Positions 8,221 to 16,300 of a stretch of DNA of 64,000 nt are shown here, one piece after another; position 1 is the first letter of the stretch; every line of letters begins with the position of its first letter. The DNA is from Planctomycetota bacterium (GTDB taxonomy: Bacteria; Planctomycetota; JAJSAM01): assembly GCA_024274785.1 (NCBI GenBank), contig JAJSAM010000035.1, forward strand, positions 1-64,000, in the 5' to 3' direction. The position numbers were made by a program, and so were the translations under genes. The notes under the pieces were generated by a model, which was given only the letters and a program-made list of their open reading frames with translations, was not told the origin of the DNA and ran no database searches.

Positions 8221-9216
8221 TCAGTTCCGGCGACGCTTGATGTCGTCGCGGGCCTTCCGCAGGGAGCAGATGTTCCGGATGGCCAGTGCTCGTTCGATTT
8301 CAGGGAGGGCGGCCGGGCCGATGGCGATGAGCGCCACCTGAATCGCCTTCTGAACACGGAAGTCGGGCTTCTTCTCGGTAAGAGCAAGGTTCACAAGTGG
8401 CTTCACGAGGTGTTCGCCCGCCACGGGGGTGATCTTCTCGACGGCCACCCGACGGACTGCTTCGCTCTCGTCCTTCAGCGCCTGGAGGAGAGCCCGCTCC
8501 TGTGCGCCTCGAACTTCCCTCGGCGTGGTCATCGCCGTCACGGCTCTGAGGCGCACATCGGAGGTGGCTCCGGCCACGAGAAGTCGCCGCAGCCCCGCCT
8601 GTGCGTTTGCGCGGTCATGGCCCAGCGCGCTGGCGGCGCGGGCCCGCACCAGTCTGCAGTCGTCGGCCAGCAGTTGCACCAGACAATCGCTGGATCGCTG
8701 GTCCGCGTACCATTTCAACAGGCTCGCGGACAGAGCCCTGGCGACGGCCTTCTGGTCGTAGCCCAGTCGATCCACGCGGGAGAGAGCGAGCACTTCCGAC
8801 AAGGAGATCGCATCGTGGAACTTCGTGAGAGCTGACTGCATGGCCGCCGTCCCGGCATTCGTCCAGATGAGATCTCGAGCTGCCGGGACCAGTGTGCCTG
8901 CAACTCTTCCGCGGTCCTTGAGCGCGGTGATCCGGTCCGACAACACGACCAGTTCCCGGAGTCCCGCGATTCGGGCCTTCGCCTCTTTCGACCGGACCAT
9001 GGTCAGGAGACGATCCAGCGAAAGTCCCGTGGGCTGTCCGCCTCCGGTGTTCGAAGCTCGCGTCTGCGCGATCTTGAGCTTCGCCAGGTGCTGCCGGGGA
9101 TCATCGGCGGAGAAGCGTCCGGTCAACCATGGCTTCATCGCGATTCGCTTGTCGAGCGCGGGAATCAGGCCGAAGAGGTTTTCGCGATGGGCAATCCGGA
9201 ACACCTCTTCGTGCAT
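8221..9216 (-). CDS. HEAT-repeat-like protein, unknown function
   Basis: The product is 331 residues from the ATG at 9216. The body is helical, with Arg/Ala-rich repeats resembling HEAT units: 'DDCRLVRARAASALGHD', 'TSDVRLRAVTAMTTP' and 'DESEAVRRVAVEKITPVAG', then 'KPDFRVQKAIQVALIAIGP'. No signal peptide or membrane segment is seen, so it is probably cytoplasmic and protein-binding. The frame continues upstream without a stop, and a GTG about 24 codons further up is an alternative start; the chosen ATG has no strong ribosome binding site. It is convergent with argF, 16 bases away, and unrelated in content. Confidence 0.65.
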   Translation of the reverse strand: MHEEVFRIAHRENLFGLIPALDKRIAMKPWLTGRFSADDPRQHLAKLKIAQTRASNTGGGQPTGLSLDRLLTMVRSKEAKARIAGLRELVVLSDRITALKDRGRVAGTLVPAARDLIWTNAGTAAMQSALTKFHDAISLSEVLALSRVDRLGYDQKAVARALSASLLKWYADQRSSDCLVQLLADDCRLVRARAASALGHDRANAQAGLRRLLVAGATSDVRLRAVTAMTTPREVRGAQERALLQALKDESEAVRRVAVEKITPVAGEHLVKPLVNLALTEKKPDFRVQKAIQVALIAIGPAALPEIERALAIRNICSLRKARDDIKRRRN

Positions 9217-9350
9217 GGAGGCGCCCCGGGGACGAGCTTCGACCTCTGCCGATCGGGTGGGCGGGCGGGAACCGGCCGGGTGGTGGTTCACGAACGGCCG
9301 TTCGTCGGATGAGGAGGTTTCCCTAGCGTCCAGGCCCGGCAGGTGGGAGG

Positions 9351-10394
9351 TCAGGACGGATCGACCTGTTCCAGCCGACGGACCAGCTCGAACTTCATCC
9401 GGGCGCGGTCGAGGTTCTGGCGGGCGCGGGAGGTGCGGAAGTAGCGGTCGCCGCGGAGATAGTCGGTGAGGAACCGCAGTCCGGTTTCGAAGGTGATCAG
9501 TGTCGCGGAGAAGAACATGAGCCGGCGTTCCGTGTCGGTCAGCAGGTCGCCCATGGCCAGGGTGTAGCCTTCGACCAGGGCGTCGTAGATTTCCGGGCGG
9601 ACGGTGACCTTCGTTAGATCCCGTTCGTCGCCGGCGGCGGGGCACACGCAGGTGCGGACCAGGTCGCCGAAATCGTAGAGCGCGACACCCGGCATGACCG
9701 TGTCGAGATCGACGACGGTGACGCCTTCTCCCGTTGCCTCGTCGAAGAGGACGTTGTTGATCTTGGTGTCGTTGTGGGTGACGCGGACCGGCATCTCTCC
9801 CGCTTCGCGCGCGGCCTCGAGGACGCCGGTGATCTCCTCGCGATCGCGAGCGAAAGCGGCCTCTACCCGGACCTCGCGCGCCCGTCCGAGCGGATCTTCG
9901 TCGCAGGCCCGGCTGAACTCCGCGTAGCGGCCGGGCGTGTGGTGGAACCCGGGGATCGCCTCGATCAGGGGAGGCTCCGGCAGGTCGTCGAGATCCTTCA
10001 GGAACTGCCCGAAGGTCCGGGCGCCTTCCCGCGCGATCGCGGCATCCGGAACGACGTCGTAGCTCCGGGCGCGTTCGATGAACGGATACGCCCGCCAGGT
10101 GTTGCCGGCCGCGTCCCGGTGAAAGATCTCCCCGGCGCGGCTCGGCACCAGCGAGAGCGGCGTTCCCGGAGTCGGCTTCGCGGCAAGGTGGTCCGTCACC
10201 CGCCGGATGTTCTCCATCACCGCCACCGGGTCCGGGAATACCTCGGGATTCAGGCGCTGGAGCAGGTATCGGCGGTCCGTCGTTTCGACCGCCCAGGTAT
10301 CGTTGATGTGCCCGCTGCCCCATCGCTTCGCGCTGCGACAGCGGCCGGCGAAGTCGAACGCATCGCAGATGGATTGGAGATCGGGGTTTGGCAT
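9351..10394 (-). CDS. Aminoglycoside phosphotransferase-fold sugar kinase, N-acetylhexosamine 1-kinase-like
   Basis: This 347-residue kinase has an APH/choline-kinase fold: an N-terminal 'KRWGSGHINDTW' nucleotide loop, 'YLLQRLNPEVFPDP', the catalytic 'RVTHNDTKINNVLFD' and the metal-binding 'VTVVDLDTVMPG', followed by 'YDFGDLVRT'. The GSGHINDT loop and the Asp-Thr-Lys catalytic loop resemble NahK-type anomeric kinases, which phosphorylate GlcNAc or GalNAc at C1. That substrate is an inference; homoserine or choline-type kinases share the fold. It is followed by 184 bp containing a composite repeat, then the arn block on the same strand. Confidence 0.75.
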   Translation of the reverse strand: MPNPDLQSICDAFDFAGRCRSAKRWGSGHINDTWAVETTDRRYLLQRLNPEVFPDPVAVMENIRRVTDHLAAKPTPGTPLSLVPSRAGEIFHRDAAGNTWRAYPFIERARSYDVVPDAAIAREGARTFGQFLKDLDDLPEPPLIEAIPGFHHTPGRYAEFSRACDEDPLGRAREVRVEAAFARDREEITGVLEAAREAGEMPVRVTHNDTKINNVLFDEATGEGVTVVDLDTVMPGVALYDFGDLVRTCVCPAAGDERDLTKVTVRPEIYDALVEGYTLAMGDLLTDTERRLMFFSATLITFETGLRFLTDYLRGDRYFRTSRARQNLDRARMKFELVRRLEQVDPS

Positions 10395-10446
10395 GGTCCC
10401 TAATCTAGCCCGCAGGAGGGAGATCGATGCAACTCCGGTCGAGTGT

Positions 10447-10534
10447 CGGAGGGACGGGCGCCGTCTCGTCCGTGCATGACCACGGGCGAGTGCGCCGGGC
10501 GCATCGCGGCGGTGAAGGAGCGCCGCCCTCCGAA
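10447..10534. repeat. Interspersed composite repeat, copy 2 (modules A then B)
   Basis: Module A (GGAGGGACGGGCGCCGTCTC, then GTCC and GTGCATGACC) runs directly into module B (GCATCGCGGCGG ... GGAGCGCCGCCCTCCGA). Module A has complementary arms GGACG.G/C.CGTCC that can form a hairpin. The modules appear in the opposite order to copy 1 at 3588. The element lies in the 184-bp gap between the sugar kinase start and the arnT stop. Confidence 0.75.
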
Positions 10535-10578
10535 GAGTAAAGCAAGATCAGCTCGGTCCCATCCGCCCGGCCCGCCGT

Positions 10579-12246
10579 CTATTTCGTGAACCGGTAGAGG
10601 TCGTAGGTGCGGCGGCCGATGGACCACGTCTTCAGCCGGGTGAACCGGCGCTCGTGCGCGCCCAGCTTGAGGTCTCCCTTGCCCCGGCGCGCCACCAGGT
10701 GGCCGGATTCGCGGGAGTCGAGGAATCTGGCGAGGTCTCCCGGAAAATCGAAGTTCGGGACGATCACGCCGGTGCGGAAGGAGATCACCGCGCGGTCGCG
10801 TTCGCGAAAGTCGTAGCTCACCAGATCCGGTCCGAGGACCCCCGCCGTCTCGACCTCGCGGGCCAGAGGGGTGAGGTCCGAGGCGTGGCTGCCGATGTGC
10901 GGTACTACCACCAGTCCGAGCACCGTTGCGATCGCCATGGTCCAGACGGTTACCGGGCTGCGGCTGGCGGCGCGGGTGCCGATCAGTTCGCGCGCAGTGG
11001 AAAAACCGCGCCTGAGGAGCCCGCCCGCCCGGATCCGGGTGCTTGCGGTACGGGGTGAAAGGAGATGGATCGGCGCCACAAGGGCCGCGGCGATCCCGGT
11101 CAGGATTCCGAGAGCGGCGGCGATGGGGAGCCCGAGGATCACGAAGGTCACCTGGTCGAGCCGGGAGGTGGCCGGCGCCTTTGCGCGGAGGGCGATCCAG
11201 ACCCCGGTGGCCGCGGCCAGGGCGGGCAGCAGCGGCAGCAGGTAGAGCGGGCGCTTCGTGCCGGGAATGGAGAGCAGGAGGAGCCCCACCGGAAACACCG
11301 CGGCGAGGAAGCAGGCCACACTCTGCTTTGCGTCCGCGGGGCGGCGCCGTGCCAGGAGGCCAGTGAGGAGGCCGGTGAGGACCGCCGGGAGGGCGATGAG
11401 CCACGGCAACGCCATTCCCGGCAGGTGTGAGAAGTAGTAGAGCGGGCCGTGCTGGTGACCTCCCAGGTAACCCTTCACCGGTATGATGCGGTAAAGGAAG
11501 CTCTGGTAGACGAACATCTCAAAGGCATCCTGGCCGCCGCGACTTCTCAGGAGCCCCACCCAGATCGCGAGCGGCGCGAAGAGCAGCAGGAGGCCGAAGA
11601 GGTGCGCGGTGGTTCGCCACAGGAAGAAGGAGCGGGTCAGCAGCACTCCGGCCAGCACCGGTCCGGCGATGAAGACCAGACCCACCGGCCCCTTCGACAA
11701 CTGGGCCATCGCCGCCGCCGCGTAGATCAGGAGTACCGCGGCGAAGATGCCCTTGCGGCCCTCTCCCGCGGGGGCCTCCCGGACCCGGGTGAGGGCCAGC
11801 ACGAAACCGAGCCAGGCGAGGGCGGTGAACAGCGTCAGCGGCACGTCCACCATGCCTCGCGTGCCGTACTGGTAGAATCCGTGAAGCGAGAGCCAGGCCA
11901 GAACGCCGAAAAGCCCGGCTCTCTCCCCGCCGGCCTTGCGCCCGAGGGCGTAGATCACCAGGATCAGGAGAAACCCGAAAATGGCGCTCGGCACCCGCGC
12001 GGCAACGTCGGTAACGCCGAAGAGATCAAAGGATGCCCCCATCAGCGCATACTGCAGCGGAGGATGTTCGACGAAGAGATCGCCGCAGAGACGAGGCACG
12101 AGGTAGTCTCCGGTGACCGCCATCTCCCGGGCGATCTCGGCGGTGCGGATCTCGTCCGGCGCCCGGAGCGGTCCGGCGAACAGGCCGAGCGCGCTGGTAA
12201 CGATCGCCACGGCCAGCACCAGCCGGAAGGTGCGAGCGGGAGTCAC
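10579..12246 (-). CDS. arnT: ArnT/GT39-type lipid-linked sugar transferase
   Basis: This 555-residue polytopic protein starts at a GTG (12246) whose GTGA overlaps the arnD stop. N-terminal features are those of the GT39/PMT superfamily: a first membrane helix, then 'PLRAPDEIRTAEIAREMAVT' with the acidic DE pair, and 'LFVEHPPLQYALMGASF'. 'TRGMVDVPLTLFTALAWL' follows, with 'MAQLSKGPVGL' and 'SIPGTKRPLYLLPLLPAL' in later loops. ArnT moves 4-amino-4-deoxy-arabinose from undecaprenyl phosphate to lipid A on the periplasmic face. Its position after arnD supports that substrate. Members with other sugars share these motifs, so specificity rests on context. Confidence 0.85.
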   Translation of the reverse strand: MTPARTFRLVLAVAIVTSALGLFAGPLRAPDEIRTAEIAREMAVTGDYLVPRLCGDLFVEHPPLQYALMGASFDLFGVTDVAARVPSAIFGFLLILVIYALGRKAGGERAGLFGVLAWLSLHGFYQYGTRGMVDVPLTLFTALAWLGFVLALTRVREAPAGEGRKGIFAAVLLIYAAAAMAQLSKGPVGLVFIAGPVLAGVLLTRSFFLWRTTAHLFGLLLLFAPLAIWVGLLRSRGGQDAFEMFVYQSFLYRIIPVKGYLGGHQHGPLYYFSHLPGMALPWLIALPAVLTGLLTGLLARRRPADAKQSVACFLAAVFPVGLLLLSIPGTKRPLYLLPLLPALAAATGVWIALRAKAPATSRLDQVTFVILGLPIAAALGILTGIAAALVAPIHLLSPRTASTRIRAGGLLRRGFSTARELIGTRAASRSPVTVWTMAIATVLGLVVVPHIGSHASDLTPLAREVETAGVLGPDLVSYDFRERDRAVISFRTGVIVPNFDFPGDLARFLDSRESGHLVARRGKGDLKLGAHERRFTRLKTWSIGRRTYDLYRFTK

Positions 12247-13139
12247 CGGCTCACCGTCTCCTCCTGGCAGGCGACCCAGCCCTCGCGCCCCGGGATCTCC
12301 TTCCGGACGATCGGGAGTCCGGGCAACTCCTCGGCGTCGGGAATCAACGCGGAGAGCGGCCCGAAGTCGATGCCCCTCGTCGCGGCGCTCGTCAGGAACT
12401 CGTCGAAGGCGTCGGCGAGCACGATGCCCTCCGCCTCGGCGTGGATGGTGAACACGTTCAGGCCGTCCGGGTCGAGGAGCGAGAGGATGTCCGAAAAGAA
12501 CGTCTCCGCGGTGCATTGATCGGTATTCACGGCCTCATCATAGGTGGGCAACGTGACAGGAACCTGAACGACCGAAAGTTCCCGATAGCCGAGCAGGGGT
12601 CTGAAGATCCGGTCACCCCGGCAGTCGCTGTGATAGCGGAACGGGAAGCGGTCCTTCTCCCGGAGCACGTCGTCGGTGGTCTTCCAGCCGGCCGTGGCGC
12701 TGCAATCCGGCGCGCGGCCGATGATTTTCGTGAGCGCACCGATGCCCCGCGCCAGCGATCTCCGGACCGCGGCGGCATCCATCTTCTCGATCTTCGTCTG
12801 CCAGGCGTGGTGGTCGAAGGCGTGGTAGCCGATCTCGTGGCCGGCCCGCTCCGCCTCCCGGATCACGTCGCCGAGCTTCTCGCCGATCACCGGCCCCGGC
12901 CAGATGGTTCCGCGCAGCAGGATGTCCCACCCGTAGAGGCTCGCCGCCTTCGACCGCAGCATCTTGACCAGGAACGCCGGGCGCAGGAGCCTCGAGAGGT
13001 GTCGTCCCATGTTGTCCGGGCCCACGGTGAAGAAGAAGGAACCGTGGATCCCGTGCTGCTCGAGGATCGCCAGGAGCCGGGGGACTCCCCGCCTGGTGCC
13101 CCGATAGGTATCCACATCGATGCGCAGGCCCACCCGCAT
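12243..13139 (-). CDS. arnD: 4-deoxy-4-formamido-L-arabinose-phosphoundecaprenol deformylase
   Basis: This 298-residue NodB-type polysaccharide deacetylase removes the formyl group from the lipid-linked sugar. It opens 'MRVGLRIDVDTYRGTRRGVP' with the catalytic aspartates in the first strand, has 'GSFFFTVGPDNMGRH', the metal-site 'GHEIGYHAFDHHAWQ', 'APDCSATAGWKTTDDVL' and a C-terminal 'FTIHAEAEG'. These match ArnD rather than generic chitin deacetylases. The gene starts 6 bases after arnA ends and overlaps arnT by 4. It acts at the inner membrane on the product of ArnC. Confidence 0.93.
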   Translation of the reverse strand: MRVGLRIDVDTYRGTRRGVPRLLAILEQHGIHGSFFFTVGPDNMGRHLSRLLRPAFLVKMLRSKAASLYGWDILLRGTIWPGPVIGEKLGDVIREAERAGHEIGYHAFDHHAWQTKIEKMDAAAVRRSLARGIGALTKIIGRAPDCSATAGWKTTDDVLREKDRFPFRYHSDCRGDRIFRPLLGYRELSVVQVPVTLPTYDEAVNTDQCTAETFFSDILSLLDPDGLNVFTIHAEAEGIVLADAFDEFLTSAATRGIDFGPLSALIPDAEELPGLPIVRKEIPGREGWVACQEETVSR

Positions 13140-13145
13140 GCCGAT

Positions 13146-15131
13146 TCAGAGGTTCCCTTCCTCGACGGCCTGGTGGAGGAAATAGTCGAGTGTCTTCCGG
13201 ACCGACTCCTCGTGGGCGACCGTCGGCTCCCATCCCACCAGCTTCTTCGCGTTTCTGATGCTCGGGCGGCGGTGCCGGACGTCCTGGTAGCCCTTGCCGT
13301 AATAGGCGCGGCTCTCCACCTGGCGCATCCCGACGAACGGTGGAAAGTGGTCACGAAGCGGGTGCGCCTCGAAGAGCTCGACCAGCATCTCGGCGAGTTC
13401 CCTGATGCTGGCCTCGTTCTCGGGGTTGCCGATGTTCACGATCTGTCCGTTGCAGTTGCCTCGCTCGTTCTCGATGATGCGGTAGAGGCATTCCACTCCA
13501 TCGGTCACATCGGTGAAGCAGCGGCGTTGCTCACCGCCATCCACCAGCAGGATCGGCGTGCCTTCGACGAGGTTCAGGATGAACTGGGTGATCACCCGGG
13601 AGCTGCCGATCCGGGCGGAGTCGAGCGTGTCGAGGCGCGGCCCCATCCAGTTGAAGGGGCGGAAGAGGGTAAATCTCAGCCCTTCCTTCACGCCGTAGGC
13701 CCAGATCACCCGGTCGAGGAGTTGCTTGCTGCAGGAGTAGATCCAGCGCTGCTTGCGGATCGGGCCCTGGATCAGCACCGACTTGTCCTCGTCGAACTCC
13801 TCGTCCTGGCACATGCCGTAGACTTCGGAGGTGGACGGGAAGATCAGGCGCTTGCCGTACTGCACGCAGTAGCGGATGACCCGCAGGTTCTCCTCGAAGT
13901 CGAGTTCGAAGACGCGGAGCGGGTTGCGGGTGTACTCGATGGGGGTGGCGATCGCCACGAGCGGCAGGACGATGTCGCACTTGCGCACGTGGTACTCGAT
14001 CCACTCCCGGTGGATGGAGATGTCCCCCTCGGCGAAGGTGAACCCCTCGCGGCCCTGGAGGTGCGAAATGTAGTTGCTGTGCAGATCCATGCCGTGGACG
14101 TCGTAGCGGCCGTTCTCGAGGATCCGCTCGGAGAGCGCGCTGCCGATGAAGCCGTTGATGCCGAGGATCAGCACGGACTCCTTGCGACGCGCACCGGCCC
14201 GGCCGCCCCCGGCGGGGCCCAGTCGGGAGAGGGGAGCGACCCCGAGTTCCCGGGCGAGCTGCGGACCGCTGATGCAGAGACCGTCCTCCACCTCGCCGGA
14301 TGTGACTTCGAGTGCACCTTCACCGCACTCGACGACGAGCGGCTCGATGGAGCGGACCCGTCCGGGAATGATCTCCCCGTCGGCGGCGGCCACCGCGGCG
14401 CCCCAGATCGTGCACTTGCGGTTGCCGGCATACGTGAAAGCGCCCGGGTAGGGGATGGTGACGGCGCGGACGAGGTTGCGGATTTCGCTGGCGCTCTTCT
14501 TCCAGTCGATCGCCCCGTCTTCCGGCCGGCGGCCGCCGAAGGTCGTCGCGGCGGCGTGGTCCTGTGGGGTGCGGGTGGCCCGGCCGTCGCGGATCGCCGG
14601 GAGTGCTTCGTCGAGCAGTTCGCCCGAGGCGGCGATCAACTTCGCAAACAGCGTCGGCGCGGTGTCGTCGTCGTCGATCAGAACGGCCCGCTGCGCCACG
14701 ATGTCGCCGGCGTCGGCCTTCGCGACCATGTGGTGCAGGGTGACGCCGGTTCTGGTCTCGCCGTTTACGAGGACCCAGTTCACCGGCGCCCGGCCGCGAT
14801 ACCGCGGCAGGAGCGAACCATGGAGGTTCATGCTGCCGGCGGTGGCGATGTCGAGGATCTCGTTGCAGACCAGGTGACGGTAGTAGAAGGAGAAGAGGAC
14901 GTCCGGCGCCATCTTGCGGATGCGTTCGATCCAGAGCGGGTGATTGATGTCCTCGGGGGCGTAGACCGGGATGTTGTGCCTCGCCGCCAGCTCCGCTACG
15001 GAATCAAACCAGATGTTCTCGTTCGGGTCGTCCTTGTGGGTGAAGACCGCCGCGATCTCGAACCCATGCCGGAGGAGGGCCGAAAGTCCCTCGCAGCCGA
15101 CGTTGTGATAGGCGAGCACCACTGCCTTCAT
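13146..15131 (-). CDS. arnA: Bifunctional UDP-L-Ara4N formyltransferase/UDP-glucuronate decarboxylase
   Basis: The product is 661 residues, the length of E. coli ArnA. The N-terminal half (about 1-300) is a formyltransferase with '[19 protein letters not shown]' and '[15 protein letters not shown]', holding the Asn/His/Asp catalytic set. The C-terminal half, from about residue 325, is an SDR decarboxylase with '[13 protein letters not shown]', the 'PSTSEVYG' Ser/Glu, '[17 protein letters not shown]' (Tyr/Lys), '[12 protein letters not shown]' and '[10 protein letters not shown]'. It oxidatively decarboxylates UDP-glucuronate and formylates the resulting UDP-aminoarabinose. The start codon overlaps the arnC stop (TGATG). 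The domain order is normal and both halves look active. Confidence 0.95.
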   Translation of the reverse strand: MKAVVLAYHNVGCEGLSALLRHGFEIAAVFTHKDDPNENIWFDSVAELAARHNIPVYAPEDINHPLWIERIRKMAPDVLFSFYYRHLVCNEILDIATAGSMNLHGSLLPRYRGRAPVNWVLVNGETRTGVTLHHMVAKADAGDIVAQRAVLIDDDDTAPTLFAKLIAASGELLDEALPAIRDGRATRTPQDHAAATTFGGRRPEDGAIDWKKSASEIRNLVRAVTIPYPGAFTYAGNRKCTIWGAAVAAADGEIIPGRVRSIEPLVVECGEGALEVTSGEVEDGLCISGPQLARELGVAPLSRLGPAGGGRAGARRKESVLILGINGFIGSALSERILENGRYDVHGMDLHSNYISHLQGREGFTFAEGDISIHREWIEYHVRKCDIVLPLVAIATPIEYTRNPLRVFELDFEENLRVIRYCVQYGKRLIFPSTSEVYGMCQDEEFDEDKSVLIQGPIRKQRWIYSCSKQLLDRVIWAYGVKEGLRFTLFRPFNWMGPRLDTLDSARIGSSRVITQFILNLVEGTPILLVDGGEQRRCFTDVTDGVECLYRIIENERGNCNGQIVNIGNPENEASIRELAEMLVELFEAHPLRDHFPPFVGMRQVESRAYYGKGYQDVRHRRPSIRNAKKLVGWEPTVAHEESVRKTLDYFLHQAVEEGNL

Positions 15132-16090
15132 CAGTCTTCTCCCTCGATCCCGTGACCGACCGTCTCCTCCACGTAGTAGCGGGGACGGCCCCGGACGTCC
15201 GTGTAGATGCGCCCGATGTACTCTCCGAGCAGCCCCATGCCGATGAATTGCAGACCGACGAGCATGAAGAGCGCCGCGAAGAGCGTGAAGACTCCCCCGG
15301 CCGACCACTCCGCGCCCTTGATGAGACGCAGGACGAACAGGAGCACGCCGAGTCCGCCGCCCAGGCCACAGATCACCGTGCCGAAGATCATCAGCAGCCG
15401 GAGCGGCGCGTTGGTGATGCTCGTCAGGAGGTCGAACTGCAGGTTGACCAGCTTCAGGAAGCCGTAACGCGACTTTCCCGTCGGACGGGCTTCGTGCCGC
15501 ACCTCCACCTCGGTGACTCTCCGGGCGAAGCTGTTTGCGAGCACCGGGATGAACGTGCTCCGCTCCTGGCAGGCGAGCATGGCGGTGATGATTCGCCGAC
15601 GGTAGCCGCGCAGCATGCAGCCGTAGTCCCGCATGCCGATGCCGGTGGTCTTGCGCACGGTGCGATTCACGATCCGAGAGGCCATGCGGCGGAAAAATGA
15701 ATCCTCCCGCGGCACCCGGATCGACCCGACCACGTCGTAGCCCTCCCGGAGCTGCTCGACGATCTTCGGGATCTCCTCCGGCGGGTTCTGGAGATCCGCG
15801 TCGAGAGTGACCACCCACTCGCCCCTCGCCCGGGCGAACCCGGCCATGACCGCGGCGTGCTGCCCGTAGTTGCGGTTCAGGATGACGCCGACCACTTCCC
15901 CGGGGCGCTTCTCGGCGGCATCGCCGATGATCCCCATGGAGCGGTCGACGCTCCCGTCGTCCACCAGGATGATCTCGGTCTCCTCCGGCAGGGCGTTGGC
16001 GACCGCCAGTGTGCGCCTCAGCATCTCTTCGAGCACGTCCTGCTCGTTGAAGACCGGAATGACGATGCTCAGGGTTTCCGGATCGCTCAC
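15131..16090 (-). CDS. arnC: Undecaprenyl-phosphate 4-deoxy-4-formamido-L-arabinose transferase
   Basis: This 319-residue GT2 enzyme has two C-terminal membrane helices. Motifs: '[16 protein letters not shown]' at the start, '[16 protein letters not shown]', '[19 protein letters not shown]', '[17 protein letters not shown]' and '[11 protein letters not shown]', all in the ArnC order. The final ~80 residues hold the membrane pair and the '[14 protein letters not shown]' end. It transfers formyl-aminoarabinose from UDP to undecaprenyl phosphate. GTG at 16090 is chosen because GAGGG precedes it at good spacing; an ATG 15 codons upstream adds non-conserved residues. The gap upstream (16091-16300) carries a composite repeat. 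Confidence 0.9.
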   Translation of the reverse strand: MSDPETLSIVIPVFNEQDVLEEMLRRTLAVANALPEETEIILVDDGSVDRSMGIIGDAAEKRPGEVVGVILNRNYGQHAAVMAGFARARGEWVVTLDADLQNPPEEIPKIVEQLREGYDVVGSIRVPREDSFFRRMASRIVNRTVRKTTGIGMRDYGCMLRGYRRRIITAMLACQERSTFIPVLANSFARRVTEVEVRHEARPTGKSRYGFLKLVNLQFDLLTSITNAPLRLLMIFGTVICGLGGGLGVLLFVLRLIKGAEWSAGGVFTLFAALFMLVGLQFIGMGLLGEYIGRIYTDVRGRPRYYVEETVGHGIEGED

Positions 16091-16212
16091 TCTTACGCCC
16101 TCACAGAATACGCCCGGATGTCCAGGATCCAGCAACGCAGCAGGGTATCACGGACACCACATGTTCACCGCCCGGTCTCTCGGGCACCTCTCTCGGGCGG
16201 CGGTCTTCCCTT

Positions 16213-16247
16213 GGTGATGCGCGGACGAGACGGGGTTCGTCCCTCCG
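16213..16247. repeat. Interspersed repeat module A, copy 3 (inverted relative to copies 1 and 2)
   Basis: GATGCGCGGACGAGACGGGG followed by TTCGTCCCTCCG is the reverse complement of module A at 3641 and 10447. The arms GGACGA/TCGTCC can pair in either strand. It lies in the 210-bp gap between the metallopeptidase stop and the arnC start. Confidence 0.7.
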
Positions 16248-16300
16248 ATTGTCGTCCGGGCATCTTCGGTGCCGCGCCGGCGTCCCGTCGTCGTCCCCGG